Source: Deltaproteobacteria bacterium
GTDB taxonomy: Bacteria; Myxococcota; Polyangia; Haliangiales; Haliangiaceae
DNA length: 7,297 nucleotides
Reading direction: 5' to 3'
Assembly: GCA_018262455.1 (NCBI GenBank)
Contig: JAGSPR010000352.1
Span: 1-7,297 of the forward strand
The notes below the pieces were generated by a model. The model made no database searches and was not told the DNA's origin. It saw only the letters and a program-made list of their open reading frames with translations. Both the position numbers and the translations under genes were made by a program. Of the stretch, positions 1 through 5,672 are shown in pieces (position 1 is the first letter of the stretch; each line of letters opens with the position of its first letter).

Positions 1-624
1 GATCTCAGGTATGACGAGGTCTCGTCCACTAGCTCGTACAACCGTTGGTACAATCTCATCCTTCTCAATGGTGGATACCACGCGGAGCATCATTGGCGCG
101 ACGGAATACATTGGACCCGAATCCCTCAGGTCAGGGATGAACTGGTCGACGAGTCGCAACGCCGAGTGGTCAATTTTACTTTGCTGAACCCATTGCTCGG
201 ACGGACTCCACTCGTCTCCACGAAGTCGAGGATCCAGCGGAGTGCAGAGTGTTCCGTGTGTATTGCTGACATCGGAGCGGACTCGCTACGTGTCAGTGTC
301 GGGTCCGAATCGCGAACGGCGCCGAAGGCGCTCGGTCCCGTGCTCGAGCTCGTGGCGAACAGCTCCGAGGCGATCTCCGTCGAACAGCTCTGTCGAGAGC
401 ACCAGGGGGTCGATCAGAGCTCGATCATCGATGTGCTCGACTGGCTCCTGAGGTTGCAGGCTCTCGAGCTCATCTTCGAATACACGCAGAGGACCAAGGC
501 CAGGCTGAACATGGCTCGAACGTTGCCGAATCCGATGCCCGAAGAACAAGTGCGGCAATACCCGATCTTCCGTCCCCTCCGGAAGCGGGCCCAGGTTGTC
601 GCGGCCCGCGGCGAGCCAGCCTGA
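1..624 (+). CDS. Fatty acid desaturase-like protein, 3' part, with winged-helix/PqqD-like C-terminal extension (partial)
   Basis: Frame 1 is open from the first base to the TGA at 622-624 (207 residues), so the gene starts left of the window. The GTG at 166 is not its true start. Near the left edge the protein reads NGGYHAEHHWRDGIHWTRIP (about residues 23-42). The His-x-x-His-His box (His27, His30, His31), followed by Gly-x-His-Trp, is the third di-iron histidine box of membrane fatty-acid desaturases. That enzyme class inserts double bonds using O2 and electrons at the membrane face. Known desaturases usually end within some tens of residues of this box, but here about 165 more follow. Residues about 94-159 look like a short beta strand followed by helices (TAPKALGPVLELVA, then SIIDVLDWLLRLQALELIF), a pattern seen in PqqD/RRE-like or other winged-helix domains. 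A basic, Arg/Pro-rich tail ends the protein. GC is about 52% in the first 120 bases, below the rest of the window. The desaturase call is fairly firm; the fold and role of the extension are inference. Confidence 0.72.
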   Translation, partial: DLRYDEVSSTSSYNRWYNLILLNGGYHAEHHWRDGIHWTRIPQVRDELVDESQRRVVNFTLLNPLLGRTPLVSTKSRIQRSAECSVCIADIGADSLRVSVGSESRTAPKALGPVLELVANSSEAISVEQLCREHQGVDQSSIIDVLDWLLRLQALELIFEYTQRTKARLNMARTLPNPMPEEQVRQYPIFRPLRKRAQVVAARGEPA

Positions 625-684
625 TCACGTCGGTGCGAGCAGATTGCCACGATGGTCCGCCGCGAACCGCGGTACGAAGTGGCC

Positions 685-1152
685 ATGACGAAATGGCTCA
701 TCCTGGCGCTGCTGGCTGGCTGTGCGACCGATGAGAGCGGTACCGCCGATCCGGCCGATCTGCTCGTGATCGCCAACCAGCCCGCACAAGGCACGATCGC
801 CGGGGTGAGCTGGACGCTCGGGACGCGGTTCATGAACGTCTCGGTGGCGGACAACGAGCTCAACGTCGACCTCCTCCAGGACGCCGTGGCCGACTGCACC
901 AAGGACGAGACGCAGGCGAGCTACCCGTTCATCATCTTCTTCACGCCGGCGACGCCGGGGCGCTACGAGCTGGGCCAGACCCAGTTCGTCACGTTCGTCG
1001 ACAAGCCGAGCAGTAACCTGATCGTCAGCCGCGGCGTGGTGCAGATCGACGCGATCACCGCGACCACCGTGTCGGCGGGGCTGCACGTGTTCGATCCCGA
1101 GTTCGGCGAGATCAACGGCCGGTTCGACGGTCAGCTCTGCTTCTCGAACTGA
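685..1152 (+). CDS. Small putative lipoprotein of unknown function
   Basis: This encodes a 155-residue protein. I do not recognise the family. The ATG at 685 is preferred over the in-frame ATG at 652 because it gives a compact lipoprotein signal: MTKW, a short hydrophobic stretch, then the lipobox Leu-Ala-Gly-Cys with Cys13 as the predicted lipidated residue. Neither start has a strong Shine-Dalgarno. The mature part begins with an Asp/Glu/Thr-rich linker and then looks beta-rich, with alternating hydrophobic stretches such as YPFIIFFTPATPGRYEL and SNLIVSRGVVQI. Cys71 and Cys152 could form a disulfide. The ending (EINGRFDGQLCFSN) resembles the last strand of a beta-sandwich. It is probably anchored on the periplasmic or outer face of the envelope. 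It lies 60 nt after the desaturase gene and converges on the GH43-like gene, leaving only 14 nt between stops. That gap holds a 10-bp palindrome (1155-1164) but no T-tract terminator. Confidence 0.75.
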   Translation: MTKWLILALLAGCATDESGTADPADLLVIANQPAQGTIAGVSWTLGTRFMNVSVADNELNVDLLQDAVADCTKDETQASYPFIIFFTPATPGRYELGQTQFVTFVDKPSSNLIVSRGVVQIDAITATTVSAGLHVFDPEFGEINGRFDGQLCFSN

Positions 1153-1166
1153 ACCGGGCGCCCGAC

Positions 1167-2120
1167 CTACGGTGCGTACTGCATCGAGTACCAGACGACG
1201 AGCTTGTCTCCCGAGATCACGCCGGTGCTGCGGTAGAGCGACTCGACGCCGAGCGCGGGATCTGTATGCGCGAGCAGCGGAGTGGGCGCGAGCGTCCAGC
1301 TGACGAGGTCGGGGCTGGTCGCGAGGTAGAGATCCTGGTGGACGAACTCGGCGTCGTAGCCGCTGATCAGCATCGCGAAGCCCTGCTCGCCGCGGAGGAC
1401 GTCGACGTGCCACGGCGTGACCACCCCGAGGTCGATCGCGACTGGCTTCGCGAGGGTCTTGTCCCAGGTCCGGCCGTCGGTCGAGACGAGCTCGACGAGC
1501 CGCGCGGTCGGGATGAGATCGACATAGTAGAGGTGGGTCACCCCATCGACGACGAGCGCGGCGGGCGAGACGATGAACGAGTCGCCGTGCGCGAGGTCAT
1601 AGACGATCGCGTCGTGACGCGCCCACGTGGCGAGATCGGTGGTGCGCAGCGCGACGAGGGTCTGGCGCTCGGGACGCAGGGTCTCGAGATAGAGCAGCTC
1701 GTACTCGCCGGTGACCGGGTCGCGCCGCAGATCGGGATCGTCGTTGTGATCGATCGGCGGGGCCGGCACCAGCGGGCTCGCCTCGGGGACCGACTCGAAG
1801 CGCGTGCCGTCGAGCGTCCGCAGCAGGCTCGGGTTCTCGAACCGGTTGTTCGAGAACGGATACGGGGTGAACGCCATGATCGCCCCTGAGCCCTCGACGA
1901 GGACGTCCGGATGCACGGCCTGCCCCGAGCCATCGTAGGTCGGGACGGTGAGGTGTGGCGTGGTGACGATCGCGTCGAGGAATGGGTCCGCTGGGTGATC
2001 GGTGCCGAGGCCGAGCGCGCGCGCGTCGAAGGTCTGGACGCCGAGCCCCCACGCCAGCCGCGCTGGCTCGTCACCGCAGGCGGCGACGGTGAGGCAGCAG
2101 GTCACGACGGCGAGCTTCAT
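1167..2120 (-). CDS. GH43-like five-bladed beta-propeller lipoprotein
   Basis: This encodes a 317-residue protein. The ATG at 2120 is chosen because it starts a clear lipoprotein signal (MKLAVVTCCLTVAACG, lipobox Val-Ala-Ala-Cys, Cys15) and overlaps the upstream stop as ATGA. The longer in-frame extension to 2294 lies antisense to no signal and inside the zinc-ribbon gene, so it is rejected. The mature protein shows features of the glycosyl hydrolase 43/68-type propeller: His-Pro-Asp at 70-72, AFTPYPFSNNRFENPSLL at 83-100, HNDDPDL at 125-131, SPAALVVDG at 185-193, WHVDV at 237-241 and the blade motif ATSPDLVSWT at 267-276. These repeats (strand, Ser-x-Asp-Gly or Ser-Pro-Asp, Trp) are typical of sugar-binding or sugar-cleaving propellers. 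The acidic residues at 72, 127-128 or 130 could be catalytic, but I cannot assign them safely. The role is probably at the cell surface on a polysaccharide or glycan. It might bind rather than cleave. Translation is probably coupled to the upstream zinc-ribbon gene. Confidence 0.78.
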   Translation of the reverse strand: MKLAVVTCCLTVAACGDEPARLAWGLGVQTFDARALGLGTDHPADPFLDAIVTTPHLTVPTYDGSGQAVHPDVLVEGSGAIMAFTPYPFSNNRFENPSLLRTLDGTRFESVPEASPLVPAPPIDHNDDPDLRRDPVTGEYELLYLETLRPERQTLVALRTTDLATWARHDAIVYDLAHGDSFIVSPAALVVDGVTHLYYVDLIPTARLVELVSTDGRTWDKTLAKPVAIDLGVVTPWHVDVLRGEQGFAMLISGYDAEFVHQDLYLATSPDLVSWTLAPTPLLAHTDPALGVESLYRSTGVISGDKLVVWYSMQYAP

Positions 2121-2359
2121 GGCTTCTTGCGGACCAGCGAGTCGGCCCGGATGACGCTGGGTTTCTTCGGGGACATGGCGATCGGGTCGAGCTCGGTGGT
2201 GCCGCACAGGAAGCACGCCGCGTTCAGGATCACCTCGTGGTCGCAGTGGCCACAGCGCGCGCAGACGCCTTCCACTCGGACCTCGTGGGGGCACGTCGGA
2301 TCGCCGACGCCAGGCGGCGGGGTAGGGGTGGGGATGCGGGTCACGACCGTCCCCGCCAT
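2117..2359 (-). CDS. Small Cys/His-rich zinc-ribbon-like protein
   Basis: This encodes an 80-residue protein. It has a Pro/Thr-rich N-terminus (PTPTPPPG, residues 10-17) and then a dense metal-ligand pattern: Cys23-Pro-His25, Cys33-x2-Cys36-x-His38-Cys39-x-His41 and Cys49-x2-Cys52. This is enough for one or two Zn(II) sites of the zinc-ribbon/knuckle kind. The tail is basic (SPKKP, VRKKP), which could suit nucleic-acid or protein binding. There is no signal peptide, so it is probably cytoplasmic. The ATG at 2359 is favoured; an in-frame TTG at 2413 would add 18 Arg-rich residues with no better ribosome site. Its TGA (2119-2117) overlaps the ATG of the GH43-like lipoprotein gene (2120-2118) as ATGA, which implies coupled translation. 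The regular Cys-x2-Cys spacing argues that this is a real gene, although the family is not recognised. Confidence 0.68.
   Translation of the reverse strand: MAGTVVTRIPTPTPPPGVGDPTCPHEVRVEGVCARCGHCDHEVILNAACFLCGTTELDPIAMSPKKPSVIRADSLVRKKP
2319..2340 (+). other. Canonical G-quadruplex motif
   Basis: Four G-runs (GGGG, GGGG, GGGG, GGG) are separated by loops of 2, 1 and 4 nt on the plus strand. This fits the standard G3+N1-7 rule. It lies opposite codons 7-14 of the zinc-ribbon gene, so the G-rich strand is the template strand and the coding strand gives Pro/Thr codons. It may simply result from that Pro-rich linker. If folded, it would sit close to the translation start of the two-gene unit and about 100 bp from the divergent PD40 gene. 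Confidence 0.5.
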
Positions 2360-2439
2360 GCTGCCACGGCGGGGGGCGCGCTGCTCGTGGAGGGGATGTA
2401 GGTCGCGTCGCAACGGCCTATTCGAGATAAGGTGGAGAG
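2360..2439. promoter_or_regulatory. Divergent intergenic region between zinc-ribbon gene and PD40 lipoprotein gene
   Basis: These 80 bp separate two divergent starts and must hold promoters for both unless transcription enters from further away. The only AT-rich patch is around 2419-2430 (TATTCGAGATAA). It could serve as a -10-like element, but no matching -35 is convincing. On the plus strand, AAGGTGGAGAG at 2429-2439 sits directly before the ATG at 2440 and is a good Shine-Dalgarno. No clear Shine-Dalgarno precedes the minus-strand ATG. Confidence 0.3.
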
Positions 2440-3381
2440 ATGTTTGGGCGAGCGGGGTGGATGGGGCTTTTGGTCGCGGGAGGGCTCCTGGTCGCGGGTT
2501 GCGGACGCATCGGCTTCGATCCCGTCGGGTTGGCCGTGGGAGATGGCCTACCCGATGGTGGCGCCGCCGACGCTGCCCGGCTGTGTACGCGTGGCGCCCC
2601 GTTCGGCGCTCCCACGCTCGTGCCGATCGACGGGGTGTTCAGCATCGAAGGGGCGCGGTTCTCTCCAGACGAGACCCTCGCATCCTTCTCGCTGTGTCCG
2701 AGCGACGGCAACAAGGCGGGGTGCGACCTCTACACGTCTCGGTTCTTGCCCGCGATCGGCGCGTTCGGTGACTTCACGAAGCTGACGGGCCTGAGCGTCG
2801 CAGGTCAGTACGACTCCTATCCGTCCCCGTCGCCGGATGGCACCACCATGGTGTTTGGATCGACGCGCGCGGGTTCGGTGCAAGTGTTCGTGGCGACCGC
2901 CCAGAGCGGGAGCTTCGATGCCCCGGTCATCCAGCAGCTCTCGATCGCGCCCGGCGCGGAGTTCGGCAACGAGCCGTTCATCCTCGGTGACGGCCGCACG
3001 ATCTACTTCTCGGCGGGCAACACCACGACGGTCCAATCGGATCTCTACCGCGCGAACGGCGCTCCGCCGGACTTCGGGGGAACCGCCACCTTGGTGGCCG
3101 ACCTGAACACCGCCGAGAACGAATTCGCGCCGGTGGTCAGCGATGACGAGCTCGAGGTGTTCTTCGCGACCAATCGCGACACCCCGGCCGTCGATTCTGC
3201 GCTCGATATCTTCACGGCAAGCCGGGCAAGCCCTGGCGACGCGTTCACCGTCCCCGCGATCGTGCCCGCGCTGCCCACCGCGGGCATCCAGTGGCCGCTC
3301 TGGATCTCCCCGGATGCCTGCAGGCTGTACTTCATCGACAAGCCGGGCGCGGTCGCGACGCTCTACGTCGCGTCTCGCTGA
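2440..3381 (+). CDS. TolB/PD40-type beta-propeller lipoprotein
   Basis: This encodes a 313-residue protein. The start is well set by AAGGTGGAGAG just upstream and by the lipoprotein signal MFGRAGWMGLLVAGGLLVAGC (Cys21 lipidated), followed by GRIGFDP. The rest is a series of PD40 (WD40-like, TolB-like) blades with the usual Ser-Pro-Asp-Gly, hydrophobic strand, then aromatic/Asp-Leu-Tyr pattern. They lie at residues about 72-99 (RFSPDETLASFSL), 128-152 (SPSPDGTTMVFGSTRAG), 177-205 (DGRTIYFSAG...DLYRA), 228-262 (SDDELEVFFATNRD...DIFTASR) and 284-313 (WISPDACRLYFIDKPGA...LYVASR). Cys86/Cys95 could pair. Such proteins sit in the periplasm or outer membrane and bind proteins or peptidoglycan; this one's partner is unknown. 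The last 14 codons and the stop lie inside the 89-bp direct repeat, which starts exactly at the codon for Asp300. The blade ending there looks normal for PD40, so the tail is native rather than an accidental fusion. Confidence 0.85.
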   Translation: MFGRAGWMGLLVAGGLLVAGCGRIGFDPVGLAVGDGLPDGGAADAARLCTRGAPFGAPTLVPIDGVFSIEGARFSPDETLASFSLCPSDGNKAGCDLYTSRFLPAIGAFGDFTKLTGLSVAGQYDSYPSPSPDGTTMVFGSTRAGSVQVFVATAQSGSFDAPVIQQLSIAPGAEFGNEPFILGDGRTIYFSAGNTTTVQSDLYRANGAPPDFGGTATLVADLNTAENEFAPVVSDDELEVFFATNRDTPAVDSALDIFTASRASPGDAFTVPAIVPALPTAGIQWPLWISPDACRLYFIDKPGAVATLYVASR

Positions 3382-3425
3382 CCCGACGTAGCGCCGAGCG
3401 CGGCGCGCAGCCGGGTCCCGAGGCC
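3337..3425 (+). repeat. 89-bp direct repeat, copy A
   Basis: This copy matches 5673-5761 in the same orientation with 85 of 89 identical bases and no gaps. Mismatches are at 3353, 3356, 3362 and 3382 (partners 5689, 5692, 5698 and 5718). It encodes the last 14 residues and the stop of the PD40 lipoprotein on the plus strand. On the minus strand it encodes a disconnected copy of the RecD C-terminus, with one Asp-to-Gly change and the same TAG at 3365-3363. It contains an 8-bp inverted repeat, CTACGTCG (3363-3370) and CGACGTAG (3384-3391), with a 13-nt spacer. Confidence 0.95.
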
Positions 3426-3454
3426 TCCGCAACGCACCCGCACGCAGGGCGTTC

Positions 3455-3466
3455 CCGCACGTGCGG
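3455..3466. repeat. 12-bp perfect palindrome downstream of hsp20
   Basis: CCGCACGTGCGG is its own reverse complement. It lies 22 nt beyond the hsp20 stop in the 107-bp gap to the PD40 gene, next to a direct repeat of CCCGCACG (3437-3444 and 3454-3461). It could be a protein-binding site or a weak 4-bp-stem hairpin. There is no T-tract on either strand, so I do not call it an intrinsic terminator. Confidence 0.4.
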
Positions 3467-3488
3467 ATTCGTCATGCACTCGGTGTCG

Positions 3489-3959
3489 TTACGACTTCGG
3501 CGCGCCTGTCGCGATCGGGATCTTCTTCGCCTGCTTGCCCGGCTGCTTGGGGACCACCAGCGTGAGCACGCCCTCCTTGAGCTCACTCTTGGCGTGATCC
3601 AGGTCCGCGCCCTCAGGCAACGTGAAGGCCCGAGCGAAGCTCCCGGACTGACGCTCGTAGGTGTAGACCGTGTCGGTCTTGGTCTCTTGCTCGGTGTCGC
3701 GTTTGCCCGAGATCTGGACCCGATTGCCACTGGTCGTGATCTCGAGATCCTCCTTCTTGACGCCCGGAACGTCGGCCTTGAACACGTACGCGTCCTTGTT
3801 CTCGGTGACGTCGAAGCTCGGGTTGAACGTCACCACGGGGATCGCGGGGAAGATCGGAGCCATCTCGCGGAACGGATCCCAGCGCAGCATGTCGCGCATC
3901 GCGCGGATCGGATCCCACTCGGTCAGCCGCCCGCCGTTTGTCTTCACGATGTCAGCCAT
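3489..3959 (-). CDS. Small heat-shock protein, Hsp20/alpha-crystallin family
   Basis: This encodes a 156-residue protein of normal length for bacterial small heat-shock proteins. These are ATP-independent holdases that form oligomers in the cytoplasm and keep unfolding proteins soluble for Hsp70/ClpB. The N-terminal arm (WDPIRAMRDMLRWDPFREM) has the usual Trp-Asp-Pro-Phe/Ile elements. The alpha-crystallin domain spans about 44-138 and includes FNPSFDVTE (45-53), ADVPGVKKEDLEI (62-74), GSFARAFTLPEG (106-117) and the signature ELKEGVLTLVVPK (126-138). An Ile-Pro-Ile (147-149) supplies the C-terminal I-x-I anchor used in oligomer assembly. The ATG at 3959 is set by AAGGAG six nt upstream; a 19-residue longer reading to 4016 is rejected. 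It lies 53 nt after the htrA stop on the same strand, so the two probably share a message. Its own strong ribosome site suggests independent, possibly higher, translation. No CIRCE or sigma-32-like element is visible in the 53-nt gap. Confidence 0.95.
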   Translation of the reverse strand: MADIVKTNGGRLTEWDPIRAMRDMLRWDPFREMAPIFPAIPVVTFNPSFDVTENKDAYVFKADVPGVKKEDLEITTSGNRVQISGKRDTEQETKTDTVYTYERQSGSFARAFTLPEGADLDHAKSELKEGVLTLVVPKQPGKQAKKIPIATGAPKS

Positions 3960-4012
3960 GTTCGTCTCCTTGTGAGGGTTGTGGGCAGCCTCAGAGGCAA
4001 TTCGTGTGCCAC

Positions 4013-5542
4013 TCACCAGCGAAGCACGACGAACATGCTCGCACCCTGCCGCTTGATCAGGAGCAGGACGCTGTGTTCGGCGGTCGCCTTGGTCAGCACT
4101 CGAGTGAGCTCGGCCGAGCTCGTCACGGGAGTCCGGTTGGCCTCGACGATGACGTCATTTCGGTGCAGGCCAGCCATCGCGGCCAGGCTGTCGTCGTTGA
4201 CGTCGGTGATGACCACGCCCTTGGCGACGTCGACGCGGAGCTGCTTCGCGAGCTCCGGAGTGAGCGTCTGGACGGCGATCCCGAGCTTGTCGAGCCGGCT
4301 CGCTTCTGGCTGCGCTGGTTCCGCCTCGACGCCCACATCCTCGGCTTGCTTGTCGATCGTCGCCGTCACGTTGGCTGGCTTGCCGTCGCGGATGAGCTCG
4401 AGCTTGATCTTGGTCCCTGGCGCCGTCGAGGCGACCAGGTTGCGGAGGTGTCGGCCGTCCCGGACCTCGTCGCCGCCGAACCGGACGATCACGTCGCCGA
4501 CCTTGAGACTGGCCCGCGCGGCCGGTGAATCTTTGCTGACCTGCGAGATCAGGACGCCTCGGGGCGAGGCCATGCCGAACCGGGATGCGAGCTCCTTGGT
4601 CACATCCTGGATCCCGACGCCGAGCTGGCCGCGGATGATCTTCTGCCCCGTCGTCAGCTTCATGAGCAGCGTCTTGACCATGTTGCTCGGGATCGCGAAG
4701 CCGACGCCCGCGTACTGACCGACCCCCGACGCGATGGCAGTGTTCATCCCGACGACCTCGCCTCGCATGTTGACCAGCGGCCCCCCCGAGTTGCCGGGGT
4801 TGATCGGCGCATCGGTCTGCAGCATGTCCTCGTAGTCGGCGATGCCGATGTCCGAGCGGCCGGTCGCGCTGATGATGCCTTCGGTGACAGTCTGGGCCAG
4901 GCCGAACGGCGCGCCGATCGCGAGCACGAGGTGGCCGACCTTCAGCGCGTCGGAATCCCCGAGCGTGACGGTGGGCAGATCCTCCGGAATGCGCCCCTCG
5001 AGCTCGAGAACGGCCACGTCCGTCTTCGGATCCGTACCCAGGATCTTCGCATCGAAGGTTCGCTTGTCAGCGAGCGTCACCTTGATCTCGTCGACATCCC
5101 GGACGACGTGGAAGTTGGTGAGCACGTGACCTTGCTTGTCGACGATCATGCCCGAGCCCATGCCGCGCTGGTGCCCGCGAAATTCGCGGCGATGCGAGTC
5201 CGGCCGCTGTGGCGCCGAGAACGAGTCGCCGAAGAACCGCCGGAACAACTCGTCATCGAATGGATCCGACAGCTCGGGGATGCTGATCCGGGTGGTCTTC
5301 TCCGAATAGACACTCACCACGCTCGGCTTGATCTGTGCGGCGACCATCGCGAACGCATCTCCGAGCCGCTCGGCCGGTGCCATGACGCTCGGGTCGAGCT
5401 GCCCGGGCCGCATCAAGGGGCTCGGGGCGCTCGAATGGACGTCGACCGCAGGGCCGGTGCCTGCCGTGAGCAGGAGGCCCGCGGCGACAAAGAGCGCCAG
5501 TCCGAGCCCCAGTCCAATGACCTGAGCCTTGTGTGCCTTCAT
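4013..5542 (-). CDS. HtrA/DegP-type periplasmic serine endoprotease with two PDZ domains
   Basis: This encodes 509 residues from the ATG at 5542. An in-frame GTG at 5554 would add four residues, and neither start has a clear Shine-Dalgarno. A basic N-terminus (KAHK) and a hydrophobic segment (about 8-28) form a signal peptide or signal anchor for export. A proline-rich linker follows. The trypsin-like domain carries His145 (in TNFHVV, where many relatives have TNNHV), Asp175 (KTDVAVLEL) and Ser252 (GNSGGPL), with the LD-loop region INPGNSGG intact, so it should be active. PDZ1 covers about 302-396 (LGVGIQDVT, GVLISQVSKDSPA, GLKVGD-like SLKVGDVIVRFGG). PDZ2 covers about 417-505 (LGIAVQTL, GVVITDVNDDSLAAMAG, NDVIVEANRTPV). 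Length and order match DegP/DegQ. The family degrades or refolds misfolded envelope proteins. It is the first gene of a likely operon with hsp20. Two inverted repeats upstream (5574-5601 and 5616-5636) may belong to its control. The pair lies between the two 89-bp repeats. Confidence 0.95.
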   Translation of the reverse strand: MKAHKAQVIGLGLGLALFVAAGLLLTAGTGPAVDVHSSAPSPLMRPGQLDPSVMAPAERLGDAFAMVAAQIKPSVVSVYSEKTTRISIPELSDPFDDELFRRFFGDSFSAPQRPDSHRREFRGHQRGMGSGMIVDKQGHVLTNFHVVRDVDEIKVTLADKRTFDAKILGTDPKTDVAVLELEGRIPEDLPTVTLGDSDALKVGHLVLAIGAPFGLAQTVTEGIISATGRSDIGIADYEDMLQTDAPINPGNSGGPLVNMRGEVVGMNTAIASGVGQYAGVGFAIPSNMVKTLLMKLTTGQKIIRGQLGVGIQDVTKELASRFGMASPRGVLISQVSKDSPAARASLKVGDVIVRFGGDEVRDGRHLRNLVASTAPGTKIKLELIRDGKPANVTATIDKQAEDVGVEAEPAQPEASRLDKLGIAVQTLTPELAKQLRVDVAKGVVITDVNDDSLAAMAGLHRNDVIVEANRTPVTSSAELTRVLTKATAEHSVLLLIKRQGASMFVVLRW

Positions 5543-5573
5543 GAAGCCAATCACGGAGCAAGCAGCGTTCCAA

Positions 5574-5601
5574 TCCCTGCGTCAGGCCCTCCGCGCAGGG
5601 A
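5574..5601. promoter_or_regulatory. 8-bp inverted repeat upstream of the htrA gene
   Basis: TCCCTGCG (5574-5581) and CGCAGGGA (5594-5601) are perfect inverted arms around a 12-nt spacer. They lie about 32-59 bp before the htrA ATG. The site could be an operator for a dimeric regulator or a 5'-leader hairpin near the translation start. It does not match CIRCE. Function is inferred from position only. Confidence 0.4.
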
Positions 5602-5615
5602 CGCACGCCTTGCGC

Positions 5616-5636
5616 GAAATGCAGATGCAGCATTTC
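5616..5636. promoter_or_regulatory. 7-bp inverted repeat upstream of the htrA gene
   Basis: GAAATGC (5616-5622) and GCATTTC (5630-5636) are perfect inverted arms with a 7-nt spacer (AGATGCA). This 21-bp dyad is AT-richer than its surroundings and has half-sites about 14 bp apart, a geometry common for helix-turn-helix dimers. It lies 15 bp beyond the 5574-5601 inverted repeat and about 74-94 bp before the htrA ATG. No sigma-factor consensus could be placed confidently beside it. Confidence 0.35.
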
Positions 5637-5672
5637 CCGCGGGATTCCCTCCGACGCCGCGGCTGAGGGTCA

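Noticed and set aside
2121..2294. 58-residue N-terminal extension of the GH43-like lipoprotein
   Set aside because: It would bury the lipoprotein signal, is Arg/Pro-rich, and lies in the zinc-ribbon gene in another frame.
3382..3488. Intrinsic terminator between the PD40 gene and hsp20
   Set aside because: Inverted repeats exist (3363-3391, 3455-3466), but no T-tract follows on either strand, so a standard rho-independent terminator is not supported.
3291..4718. 475-codon open frame on the plus strand
   Set aside because: It overlaps the PD40 tail, hsp20 and htrA on the wrong strand and has no recognisable domain. The resemblance of part of it to other frames around 5690 comes only from the 89-bp repeat.
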